Source: an uncultured Bacteroides sp.
GTDB taxonomy: Bacteria; Bacteroidota; Bacteroidia; Bacteroidales; Bacteroidaceae
Assembly (NCBI GenBank): GCA_900557355.1
Contig: USSR01000363.1
Location: forward strand, 1 to 7,108
DNA: 7,108 bases
Direction of reading: 5' to 3'
Below the pieces are notes generated by a model. That model had not been told where the DNA came from. It did not search any database and saw nothing but the letters and a program-made list of their open reading frames with translations. Every line of letters starts with the position of its first letter. Position 1 is the stretch's first letter. Shown here piece by piece: positions 1-5,926 of this stretch. Both the position numbers and the translations under genes were made by a program.

Positions 1-5
1 CTCGA

Positions 6-611
6 TTACTTTTCGCATAATTTTCTTGATTTTTCACCCAAATACCCACCGTGATGACGTTTGGAGTAGTCTCCAATTGTAAAGCCGGTCTGTTGCATTA
101 CCTGTACTACAAGAATGTCACCGATGACGGTCATTACAGTAGTCGAGGTAGTGGGCGTCATTCCCAGAGCACAGACTTCCTTGGGCTTTCCTGTGCTGAG
201 ACATACATCAGACTCATGAGCCAACGGACTATCCGGATTTCCGGTAATAACAATAAATTTAAGCTCCGGGTTCAAATTATGAGCTAATTGTGTGAGTTCC
301 ACGATTTCGCGTGTTTTGCCGGAGTTAGAGATCAATAGCAGTAAATCGTTTTCCTGCAAGATACCTAAGTCACCGTGTTGAGCTTCGCTGGGATGCAGAA
401 ATACGGAAGGGATTCCGGTAGAACAGAACGTAGTTGCAATGTTCATGGCAATCTGTCCTGCTTTTCCCATACCCGAAGTTACCAGTTTCCCTTTCCGCCG
501 GTGAATTTGTTCCACGATAAGTTCTACTGCACGCTCGTAAGCGTCTGTCACGGGGATGTTTAGAACAGCTTGTGCTTCTTTCTGCAAAAGCTCTTGAATG
601 GATTCAATCAT
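6..611 (-). CDS. kdsD: Single-domain SIS sugar-phosphate isomerase, KdsD-like (D-arabinose 5-phosphate isomerase)
   Basis: Predicted cytoplasmic aldo-keto isomerase converting D-ribulose 5-phosphate to D-arabinose 5-phosphate, the first step towards Kdo for lipopolysaccharide. The 201-residue protein is one SIS domain. Visible motifs are GMGKAG (47-52), HPSEAQHGDLG (73-83), SNSGKT (95-100, phosphosugar-binding loop), CALGMTPTTSTT (147-158) and HHGGYLG (186-192). The last matches the HPGGxLG motif of KdsD/KpsF, and H79 and H186 align with histidines important in E. coli KdsD. The C-terminal CBS pair of proteobacterial KdsD/GutQ is absent; single-domain forms are known from Bacteroides. The reading frame is open upstream to 815, but those extra residues are not SIS-like and run across the promoter region, so the ATG before IESIQELLQ (609-611) was chosen. 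It is divergent from the M16 protease gene. The family is certain; the exact substrate is inferred from motifs. Confidence 0.85.
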   Translation of the reverse strand: MIESIQELLQKEAQAVLNIPVTDAYERAVELIVEQIHRRKGKLVTSGMGKAGQIAMNIATTFCSTGIPSVFLHPSEAQHGDLGILQENDLLLLISNSGKTREIVELTQLAHNLNPELKFIVITGNPDSPLAHESDVCLSTGKPKEVCALGMTPTTSTTVMTVIGDILVVQVMQQTGFTIGDYSKRHHGGYLGEKSRKLCEK

Positions 612-646
612 TATACTATTTTTGTTAGTAGTTAGGTTATAGCCTA

Positions 647-676
647 CAAATATCTGCAATTTTCCATAAATGGCAA
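647..676 (-). promoter_or_regulatory. Possible kdsD promoter
   Basis: On the minus strand, GATATTTG (654-647) matches the Bacteroides -7 consensus TAnnTTTG except for the first base. A TTG (676-674) lies 19 bp upstream, a plausible spacing for the -33 element. Transcription would begin about 30 nt before the kdsD ATG. This is motif matching only. Confidence 0.35.
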
Positions 677-731
677 TAAGTTTTATTGTATTTTTGCTTT
701 GCGAAGATAGGGGGAGCTCATCAAATTGAGT

Positions 732-739
732 TATCTTTG
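732..739 (+). promoter_or_regulatory. Promoter -7 box for the M16 protease gene
   Basis: TATCTTTG is a perfect match to the Bacteroides sigma-ABfr -7 element TAnnTTTG and lies 27 nt before the protease ATG. No clear TTTG -33 element stands 19-21 bp upstream. A second perfect match, TATTTTTG (689-696), lies further upstream and could be an alternative start. Confidence 0.6.
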
Positions 740-766
740 CGCCCTCAATCAGTTTTGAACGTAAGA

Positions 767-2014
767 ATGAAGAAGTTAGCACTTTTCCCTTTACCGGGAC
801 ATAACGAATATACACTTGCCAACGGTTTGCGTATTATCCATCAACCGGCCTATTCCAATGTAGCTTATTGTGGTTTTGCTGTTGATGCCGGAACCCGTGA
901 TGAGCTTGAGAATGAACAAGGCATGGCGCACTTTGTGGAACATCTTATTTTTAAAGGTACACAGAAGCGGAAAGCCTGGCATATTCTCAATCGTATGGAG
1001 AATGTAGGTGGTGACCTGAATGCTTACACCAATAAAGAAGAGACGGTTATCTATTCTGCTTTCCTTACTGAGCACTTCGGCCGGGCCTTTGAACTGCTGG
1101 CGGATATTGTATTTCATTCCACCTTTCCGCAACGTGAGATTGAAAAGGAAACGGAGGTAATCATTGATGAAATCCAGTCTTACGAGGACACGCCTTCCGA
1201 ACTTATTTTCGATGACTTCGAGGATTTGATCTTCCGCGGACATCCGCTGGGACGTAATATTTTGGGTAATCCTGAATTACTGAAAACGTTCCGGAGTGAA
1301 GATGCTGCTGCTTTCACTTCCCGCTTTTACCATCCGGGCAATATGGTTTTCTTTGTTTGGGGCGATTTGGATTTCAAGCAAGTCATCCGTTGGGCAGAGA
1401 AACTCCTTATAGATGTCCCTGCGGTATCGGTGGATAACCGTCGTATGCCTCCTCCTCTTTATACGCCTGAGAAACTCACTATACATAAAGATACGCATCA
1501 GGCTCATGTCATGATTGGCAGTCGTGGATACAATGCCTATGATGATAAACGTACAGCCCTTTATCTGCTGAACAATATTCTTGGGGGCCCGGGTATGAAT
1601 AGTCGTCTGAACGTTTCTCTGCGTGAACGCCGGGGATTAGTTTATAATGTGGAGTCCAATCTGACTTCTTATACGGATACAGGTGTCTTCTGCACTTATT
1701 TCGGATGCGATCCTGAAGATGTGGATACATGTATGCGATTGGTAATGAAGGAACTTAAAAGCTTGCGTGATACCAAGATGACTTCCCAGCAACTGGCTGC
1801 TGCCAAGAAGCAACTCATCGGACAGATAGGTGTAGCGTCGGATAATAATGAGAACAATGCCCTCGGTATGGCAAAGACCTTCCTGCATTATCATAAATAT
1901 GAAACCTCTGAAGCGGTTTATCAACGTATTGAACAACTTACTCCGGAGATCCTATTGGAAGTGGCGAATGAAATGTTTGCAGAAGATTATCTGTCGACGC
2001 TGATCTATCGCTGA
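767..2014 (+). CDS. M16 family (insulinase/processing-peptidase type) zinc protease
   Basis: Zinc metallopeptidase of the inverzincin (M16) family, 415 residues, the size of the single-unit bacterial M16B type. The inverted zinc motif HFVEH is at residues 55-59 (H55 and H59 as ligands, E58 as catalytic base). The third ligand is probably E135 in VIIDEIQSYEDTP, about 76 residues further on as in mitochondrial processing peptidase. NAYTNKEETVIYSAF (85-99) is also typical. The second half carries the family SRLNVSLRERRGLVYNV segment, whose Arg and Tyr contact substrate. There is no signal peptide, so it is probably cytoplasmic; the natural substrate is unknown. The frame is open upstream to 686, but the promoter box lies inside that extension and the first family-like residues follow the ATG at 767, so that start was chosen. 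The gene appears intact. It is convergent with queH. Confidence 0.93.
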   Translation: MKKLALFPLPGHNEYTLANGLRIIHQPAYSNVAYCGFAVDAGTRDELENEQGMAHFVEHLIFKGTQKRKAWHILNRMENVGGDLNAYTNKEETVIYSAFLTEHFGRAFELLADIVFHSTFPQREIEKETEVIIDEIQSYEDTPSELIFDDFEDLIFRGHPLGRNILGNPELLKTFRSEDAAAFTSRFYHPGNMVFFVWGDLDFKQVIRWAEKLLIDVPAVSVDNRRMPPPLYTPEKLTIHKDTHQAHVMIGSRGYNAYDDKRTALYLLNNILGGPGMNSRLNVSLRERRGLVYNVESNLTSYTDTGVFCTYFGCDPEDVDTCMRLVMKELKSLRDTKMTSQQLAAAKKQLIGQIGVASDNNENNALGMAKTFLHYHKYETSEAVYQRIEQLTPEILLEVANEMFAEDYLSTLIYR

Positions 2015-2115
2015 GTATCCTTTATTGATTAGCATCAGGTAACGTCTGTAACCATAACTCAATGCTCGGTTGCAAATAAGTTATTCTGTTTCTGACGTAA
2101 AGGTAAGCATTTATG

Positions 2116-2282
2116 TCTTCTCTTTAAATATCTGCTCCTTACCTGAGGCATACTTGCTCCGTATCAAATCCATACAATCTCCACATAGAGGTACCTCTGA
2201 GTGGAGATTGTACGGAGCAAGTGGGTTGCAGATAGGTCGCAAGGAGGTTGCAAGTATGCCTTGAGTAAGATAAAGAGGAAGA
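2116..2282. repeat. Large imperfect palindrome built of 11-bp units
   Basis: Nested inverted repeats share one centre. The innermost is the perfect palindrome AGAGGTACCTCT (2187-2198). Around it TACAATCTCCAC (2173-2184) pairs with GTGGAGATTGTA (2201-2212), and ACTTGCTCCGTA (2152-2163) with TACGGAGCAAGT (2211-2222). Further out AGGCATACTTGC (2146-2157) pairs with GCAAGTATGCCT (2250-2261), and TCTTCTCTTTA (2116-2126) nearly matches the complement of 2271-2282. The arms fall into 11-bp blocks: three on the left from 2151 and five on the right from 2202 to 2256. The right arm includes GGTTGCAGATA, GGTCGCAAGGA and GGTTGCAAGTA in tandem. It may act as a bidirectional terminator or mRNA 3'-end stabiliser for the two convergent genes; this is inference. 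Confidence 0.8.
2224..2256 (+). repeat. Three tandem 11-bp repeats inside the right palindrome arm
   Basis: GGTTGCAGATA (2224-2234), GGTCGCAAGGA (2235-2245) and GGTTGCAAGTA (2246-2256) follow one another with no spacer. The preceding 11-mer CGGAGCAAGTG (2213-2223) shares 7 of 11 positions with the last unit. The block accounts for most of the length difference between the two arms. Confidence 0.75.
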
Positions 2283-2305
2283 ATTAAAAAGTCAACTTTT
2301 ATCCT

Positions 2306-2896
2306 TCAATCTGTTTGAGTGGTTACAAGTCTTCGCATACTGAATTCGCAACCGCAATATTGCTGATTATAGAAGTCATGCTCTTTGAGAAGCTGGTTTC
2401 GTCGGTCTTGTAATCCTCCTTTTCGCCAGTTTTGTTCCCAGAAAGTGGTTCCGGGGTAAAGGGCAGCGGCTCTACGTCCCGCTTCGTTTATTTGGTCGAG
2501 GCTTTTCCAGCGGGAAGAGGCGAGGGTAGTGGTGAACAGGGTAAAACCGTGTTCGGAGGCATAACGGGCAGTTTCAGCCAGACGAAGGTTGAAACATTTC
2601 AGGCAACGGCCACCTCGTTCGGGCTCATCCTCCATTCCTTGTATGGAGGTGCGCCAGAATGAGTAATCGTAGTCGCCGTCCATAAAGTCAAGTCCTAACC
2701 CCTGAACATAACGGATGGCCTCGGCTTTCCGGATTTCATATTCGGCCTGAGGGTAGATATTGGGGTTGTAATAAAACACGGTGGGGCGGATGCCGTTAGT
2801 AAGCAGGCATTCGATAATGGCAGAAGAACAAGGTGCGCAACAAGAGTGGAGCAGCACCTTGTCTTCATGGTTAGGAGTTTGAAGCTTTAACATCAT
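2306..2896 (-). CDS. queH: Epoxyqueuosine reductase QueH
   Basis: Catalyses the last step of queuosine formation, reduction of epoxyqueuosine to queuosine at the wobble base of GUN-anticodon tRNAs, as the cobalamin-independent alternative to QueG. The 196-residue cytoplasmic protein shows the family cysteines: HSCCAPCS (17-24, C19, C20, C23), GRCLKCF (96-102, C98, C101) and YCGCEFSMR (180-188, C181, C183), which supply iron-sulfur and metal ligands. FYYNPNIYP (41-49), EPERGGRC and FTTTLASSRWKSLDQI (121-136) are also typical. Length is normal. Two ATG codons stand in tandem (2896-2894 and 2893-2891); either may be used. An A-rich AAAAAGACGAAAAG leader precedes them, and the gene starts 24 nt after the stop of the upstream membrane-protein gene, so co-transcription is likely. 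The gene appears intact. Confidence 0.93.
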   Translation of the reverse strand: MMLKLQTPNHEDKVLLHSCCAPCSSAIIECLLTNGIRPTVFYYNPNIYPQAEYEIRKAEAIRYVQGLGLDFMDGDYDYSFWRTSIQGMEDEPERGGRCLKCFNLRLAETARYASEHGFTLFTTTLASSRWKSLDQINEAGRRAAALYPGTTFWEQNWRKGGLQDRRNQLLKEHDFYNQQYCGCEFSMRRLVTTQTD

Positions 2897-2920
2897 CTTT
2901 TCGTCTTTTTAGATACATAT

Positions 2921-4105
2921 TTATACCTTCAGTTTTATTTTGGCCTTCACCAGCAGTCCGGTCAGTTGGACGATGATGAGGGAGAATATGAGTGATCTTA
3001 ATAAGCCCGGAGCACCTGCATTCAGGAGCTCGGGGTAGTGCCAGCCCAACAATTGCTGTGCGGCGTACCATATATATGGAATGATATAACACGTAAGCGT
3101 GGCAGTCCCGGCAGGTTTGATAATATCGAACCAGGGTGTTTTACCTTTTACATCCGTCAGCCAATAGAACAGGCCGAACAATGGGAAGAATGCAGCAAGG
3201 CAATAGAACAGCCAGCTCGGAGTAGCCTGTATCTTTGAGATAATCCAGTGGGGGTGCGAGCAAAGTGCAGCGATGAGCATGATGACACCTAATGCACAAA
3301 GGGTAACAATGAATTTACGCGGATGTTCCCGGTCGGCATATTTCTGCATCAACAGGGAAGTGAGTACCCCCGACATACCGAATGCATGCAGTGTCCAGTC
3401 ACTGGGGATGAAAGGCAGAAGGATGATGCGTAAACCATATTCCTGGGGAATCAGATTGGAGTGACTGATCACTGCAAGGAGTATGACGACCAGCCATGCT
3501 ATGACATTTTTACGCAAACTTTCGCGGGTGAACAGGTAGATACCGGCACACACGACATACGTCCAACCGATAAGTCCCAGAATGCCCCACCAACCTTGAT
3601 GGAAAGGTTTTCCGTTTAAATCTTTATATAGAACGAGGAATGCCAACAAGGCAACGCCAAGCACCTTCATTGCGATGAATAGGTACTTTTTTGACCCTTC
3701 GGTCTTCGGATAAACGGCCCAGACCAGGAAAAAACCGATAATCATCAGGATACAGAACCACTGGTGGGAAATGCCACCTGCTATGCCACCCGAATTGAGT
3801 GAAAATAGCCCCATAGTGATGAGTGCTACTGTACGCCAGAAGATATGGGCAATGACTTGAAGCGTAGTATCTCCTTTCCTGTAACGGTTCTGGATGGCAA
3901 AAGAGACAGACATGCCCATGCAAAACAGGAATGCTGGAAAAATGGTGTCGGAGAATCCCATCATGTCTTCGTTGATGTCGGCATGTTCAAGCCAATGGGG
4001 GATGTTCTTCAGACCGGGAATGTCATTCACGAAGAGCATGAGAAACATGGTGAGTGCGCGGAATACATCAACCGCGGCTACTCGTTGAGGTGCTAAGTTT
4101 TTCAT
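2921..4105 (-). CDS. DUF5009 / HGSNAT-like multipass membrane protein, putative acyltransferase
   Basis: Integral inner-membrane protein with roughly 11-12 hydrophobic segments spread over its whole length (394 residues from the ATG at 4105). The N-terminal RVAAVDVFRALTMFLMLFVN and the later GFSDTIFPAFLFCMGMS are characteristic of the DUF5009/DUF1624 group. That group is related to heparan-alpha-glucosaminide N-acetyltransferase (HGSNAT) and YeiB proteins. By analogy it may move an acyl group across the membrane onto a sugar or other acceptor, but no substrate can be read from the sequence. An alternative ATG lies four codons upstream (4117). I prefer 4105 because the -7 box at 4141-4134 would place the transcription start only about 10 nt before 4117. 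queH follows after 24 nt. No frameshift or stop interrupts it, in contrast to the divergent regulator gene beside it. Confidence 0.82.
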   Translation of the reverse strand: MKNLAPQRVAAVDVFRALTMFLMLFVNDIPGLKNIPHWLEHADINEDMMGFSDTIFPAFLFCMGMSVSFAIQNRYRKGDTTLQVIAHIFWRTVALITMGLFSLNSGGIAGGISHQWFCILMIIGFFLVWAVYPKTEGSKKYLFIAMKVLGVALLAFLVLYKDLNGKPFHQGWWGILGLIGWTYVVCAGIYLFTRESLRKNVIAWLVVILLAVISHSNLIPQEYGLRIILLPFIPSDWTLHAFGMSGVLTSLLMQKYADREHPRKFIVTLCALGVIMLIAALCSHPHWIISKIQATPSWLFYCLAAFFPLFGLFYWLTDVKGKTPWFDIIKPAGTATLTCYIIPYIWYAAQQLLGWHYPELLNAGAPGLLRSLIFSLIIVQLTGLLVKAKIKLKV

Positions 4106-4133
4106 TATAGAATACATTTGGGGGTTAATGCTG

Positions 4134-4141
4134 CAAATATA
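4134..4141 (-). promoter_or_regulatory. Promoter -7 box for the DUF5009-queH operon
   Basis: The minus strand reads TATATTTG, a perfect TAnnTTTG box. Transcription should start near 4128, about 23 nt before the ATG at 4105. No TTTG -33 element is seen at the usual distance. It forms an 8-bp inverted repeat with the plus-strand box at 4156-4163, separated by 14 bp. Confidence 0.6.
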
Positions 4142-4155
4142 GGAAACTAATTTTT

Positions 4156-4163
4156 TATATTTG
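4156..4163 (+). promoter_or_regulatory. Promoter -7 box for the regulator, implying a leaderless mRNA
   Basis: TATATTTG matches TAnnTTTG perfectly and is followed after five bases (TCCCT) by the regulator ATG at 4169. With the usual distance from -7 box to start site, transcription would begin at or within a few bases of the ATG. It faces the operon promoter on the other strand, so the two upstream regions overlap. Confidence 0.55.
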
Positions 4164-4168
4164 TCCCT

Positions 4169-4342
4169 ATGAAGGTAAAACTGCTGATATTTCTCGGATT
4201 GGCTTTAGTGGGCATTCATGGAATGTCTGCTCCGGTTGATGTCCCTGCAATGGATGGATGGCCTGCTGCCTTGGATGAGGCTATCGGTGCACATCAGGAA
4301 TATGTGGCAGTGAGGGAAGCTCGTATTGAAGCTTTAAGGTAG
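4169..4342 (+). pseudogene. Regulator fragment 1: signal peptide and N-terminal segment
   Basis: Open from ATG 4169 to the TAG at 4340-4342, 57 residues. It has a lysine-containing start, a hydrophobic core (LLIFLGLALVGIHGM) and then the family-like helix ending EARIEALR. If translated alone it would be a short exported peptide without sensor or DNA-binding part. Confidence 0.8.
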
Positions 4343-4345
4343 TAA
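4340..4345 (+). other. Tandem nonsense codons TAG TAA
   Basis: Two consecutive in-frame stop codons separate EARIEALR from [12 protein letters not shown] in the same reading frame. Two C-to-T changes (CAG CAA to TAG TAA) would restore LRQQLSETD, the kind of sequence family members show here. The ancestral codons are inferred. Confidence 0.8.
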
Positions 4346-5191
4346 TTGTCGGAGACAGACATGGAGGCACCGGAGTATTTCCGTCTGAATGGAGAGATGT
4401 TTCAGGAATACAAGGCATATATATGCGATTCAGCCCTTCTTTATCTGGGCCGCAACTTGCGCTGGGTACAGCGTCACGGTGAACAGGAAGCGGCCGATGA
4501 AACCCGCATCCGACGGGCGCACCTGATGTCTTCGGCAGGTATGTATAAGGAAGCCTCTGAGGATTTGGAACAGATAAACCTTTCTATACTTTCTTCTCGT
4601 TTATTGCCCGATTATTATGAAGATTACCGTCATCTGTACGGTGAATTGGGGATGTATACGCAAGATACTCTCCGACGTCGTCGCTATTATGATTTGTCTG
4701 CCAGTTATGAAGATTCACTAATGCAGGTACTTTCCCCTGCTTCCGCCCTTTATCCAGAACGCAGAGAGATGCAGGCAGCTGCTGCCGGTAGGTTGGAGGA
4801 AGCTTTGAAGATAAACGACAACCGTCTGGCAAGTGTGCGTCCCGATACTCCGGAGTATGCATTGGTAACGTATCACCGTTCTTTATTGTATCATCGTTTG
4901 GGTGATCGGGAGAAAGTAAAATATTATTTGGCTTTGTCCGCTTTGACAGATATCCGCCTTGCGATTACAGACCATGCCTCCCTGTGGACTTTGGCACAAT
5001 TGCTCTATGAGGAAGGAGACATTGAACGTGCTTATCGCTATATCCGTTTTTCGTGGAATGAAACCAATCATTACAATGCCCGTAGCCGCAGTTTGCAGAC
5101 AGCCGGCATTCTGTCGCTTATAGATCTTACTTATCAGGCTATGCAGGAGAAACAGAATGAACGTCTTCGTTTTTATCTCTGCTGTTGGTAG
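4346..5191 (+). pseudogene. Regulator fragment 2: TPR-like periplasmic sensor region
   Basis: This frame continues fragment 1 directly after the two stop codons. It could restart at TTG 4346 or ATG 4361. It is rich in paired helices such as [39 protein letters not shown] and [20 protein letters not shown], which have the spacing of tetratricopeptide repeats. It ends with RFYLCCW and TAG because of the frameshift, where a membrane helix is expected. It has no signal peptide of its own, so a restart product would stay in the cytoplasm. Confidence 0.75.
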
Positions 5192-5739
5192 TGGCTCTTG
5201 TCTGGATTTACAGGCAGATGAAGCATCTTTCTGTTGTCCGGGCTCATTTGGAGCGGGCGAATGAACAGTTGCAAATGTCTAATCATATCAAAGAAGAATA
5301 TATCGGGCGCTTCCTGAAACTCTGTTCTACTTACATCGACCGACTGGATGCTTACCGGCGCATGGTGAACAAGAAGCTTACCGGCGGGCAGGTGGAAGAG
5401 CTTCTGAAAATGGTACGTTCACGAGATGTGCTCGACACGGATTTGAAAGAATTATATGAGAACTTTGATACGGCTTTCCTACACCTTTTCCCTGATTTTG
5501 TAGGAAAATTCAATAAACTGCTTCAACCGGAGGAACGGATCATACTTCGCAAAGGCGAACTTCTGAATACAGAATTACGTATTTTTGCCTTAATTCGATT
5601 GGCTATTGATGATAGTTCGCAGATTGCTGAGTTCCTCCGTTATTCCGTCAATACAATTTATAATTATCGTGCTAAAGTGAAAAATAAAGCCTGTATTTCG
5701 CGCGATGACTTTGAAACATGCGTTATGAAGATACGTTAA
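5161..5739 (+). pseudogene. Regulator fragment 3: TM helix, coiled coil and DNA-binding domain
   Basis: This part lies in a different frame from fragment 2. Joined after the arginine codon at 5168-5170, it begins with a TM helix ([17 protein letters not shown]). A charged helical segment with coiled-coil character follows ([20 protein letters not shown]). The C-terminal domain contains [20 protein letters not shown] and [19 protein letters not shown], resembling LuxR-type helix-turn-helix. Possible restart codons are TTG 5185 and ATG 5218. A product from 5218 would be a 173-residue soluble protein with an intact DNA-binding domain and no sensor. The stop is TAA (5737-5739). Confidence 0.8.
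5170..5174 (+). other. Frameshift in a T5 run at the TM helix
   Basis: CGT TTT TAT is read in the fragment 2 frame. Adding one T gives CGT TTT TTA TCT CTG CTG TTG, encoding RFLSLLL and joining both fragments into a proper membrane helix. A 1-nt loss in the homopolymer is the simplest explanation; a sequencing error or slippage is possible. Confidence 0.75.
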
Positions 5740-5841
5740 GTATACGTCATGACCTTATTCCCTATCCACTTTTTCACTTTCTCTATTGATTTTTATCTGC
5801 TTGTTCTTTAGAGAGTTATCGTCACTGTATATTTCATCTTA

Positions 5842-5862
5842 TCCACATATTCATAATGTGGA
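5842..5862. promoter_or_regulatory. Candidate operator upstream of the glycosidase genes
   Basis: TCCACAT (5842-5848) and ATGTGGA (5856-5862) form a perfect 7-bp inverted repeat with a 7-bp spacer. The centre lies about 50 bp before the expected transcription start from the -7 box at 5887, where an activator would bind. It may be the site of the adjacent regulator; there is no direct evidence. Confidence 0.35.
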
Positions 5863-5886
5863 GGTACGTAATGCCTTTATCTTGCC

Positions 5887-5894
5887 TACCTTTG
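5887..5894 (+). promoter_or_regulatory. Promoter -7 box for the glycosidase genes
   Basis: TACCTTTG matches TAnnTTTG perfectly, 32 nt before the ATG at 5927. A TTTG -33 element is not evident, which fits a promoter needing an activator. The A-rich stretch just before the ATG is typical of Bacteroides leaders. Confidence 0.55.
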
Positions 5895-5926
5895 GGGGAG
5901 ATTAATTAACTCTTGAAAAACATACC

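Larger units (their letters stand above)
2015..2305. other. Convergent intergenic region without a gene
   Basis: This 291-bp stretch lies between the 3' ends of the M16 protease gene and queH. No credible coding region was seen. Its main content is the large palindrome described separately (2116-2282). Smaller inverted pairs are AGGTAAG/CTTACCT (2101-2107 and 2138-2144), ATAACT/AGTTAT (2054-2059 and 2079-2084) and AAAAGT/ACTTTT (2287-2292 and 2295-2300). None is followed by a convincing T run, so no classical intrinsic terminator can be called. Confidence 0.7.
4169..5739 (+). pseudogene. Broken DUF6377-type membrane-bound regulator
   Basis: Read with its lesions repaired, this is one regulator of about 523 residues. 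It has a signal peptide (MKVKLLIFLGLALVGIHG), a short helical segment (DEAIGAHQEYVAVREARIEA), a TPR-like sensor region, a TM helix and a cytoplasmic coiled coil. It ends in a LuxR-like helix-turn-helix (residues such as [15 protein letters not shown] and [16 protein letters not shown]). This order fits the Bacteroidetes DUF6377 family, thought to couple envelope sensing to transcription of neighbouring genes. Three lesions break it: adjacent in-frame TAG and TAA codons (4340-4345), and a 1-nt loss in a T5 run (5170-5174) exactly where the TM helix begins. All parts are otherwise well conserved and collinear, so inactivation looks recent. It precedes broken glycosidase genes, its likely targets. 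Confidence 0.85.

Noticed and set aside
686..766. Upstream start for the M16 protease
   Set aside because: The extension contains the canonical -7 box at 732-739, and the family homology begins after the ATG at 767.
612..815. Longer N-terminus for the SIS isomerase
   Set aside because: The added residues cross the divergent promoter region and resemble no SIS protein; the downstream ATG gives the expected family length.
2146..2261. Invertible promoter (phase-variable inverton) bounded by AGGCATACTTGC repeats
   Set aside because: There is no TAnnTTTG box between the repeats, and both flanking genes are read towards the region, so there is nothing for an invertible promoter to drive.
2070..2264. 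A 64-codon open frame in the convergent gap
   Set aside because: It lies across the palindrome and tandem repeats, has no family-like sequence and no sensible start context. The repeats explain the sequence better.
2116..2282. MITE or insertion-sequence remnant
   Set aside because: The inverted structure is nested and unit-based rather than having simple terminal repeats, and I see no target-site duplication next to 2116 or 2282.
4340..4345. Reassignment of TAG and TAA to glutamine
   Set aside because: kdsD, the DUF5009 gene and the GH30 remnant end normally at TAA, and the regulator and GH5-like gene also carry frameshifts, so ordinary mutation is the simpler explanation.
5167..5176. Programmed -1 ribosomal frameshift at T TTT TAT
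   Set aside because: The tRNA reading TAT would not re-pair well on TTA, no stimulatory structure stands out downstream, and the gene is already blocked by two stop codons upstream.
5780..5814. Terminator after the regulator (TCTCTA/TAGAGA pair)
   Set aside because: The stem is only 6 bp with a loop of over 20 nt and no following T run.
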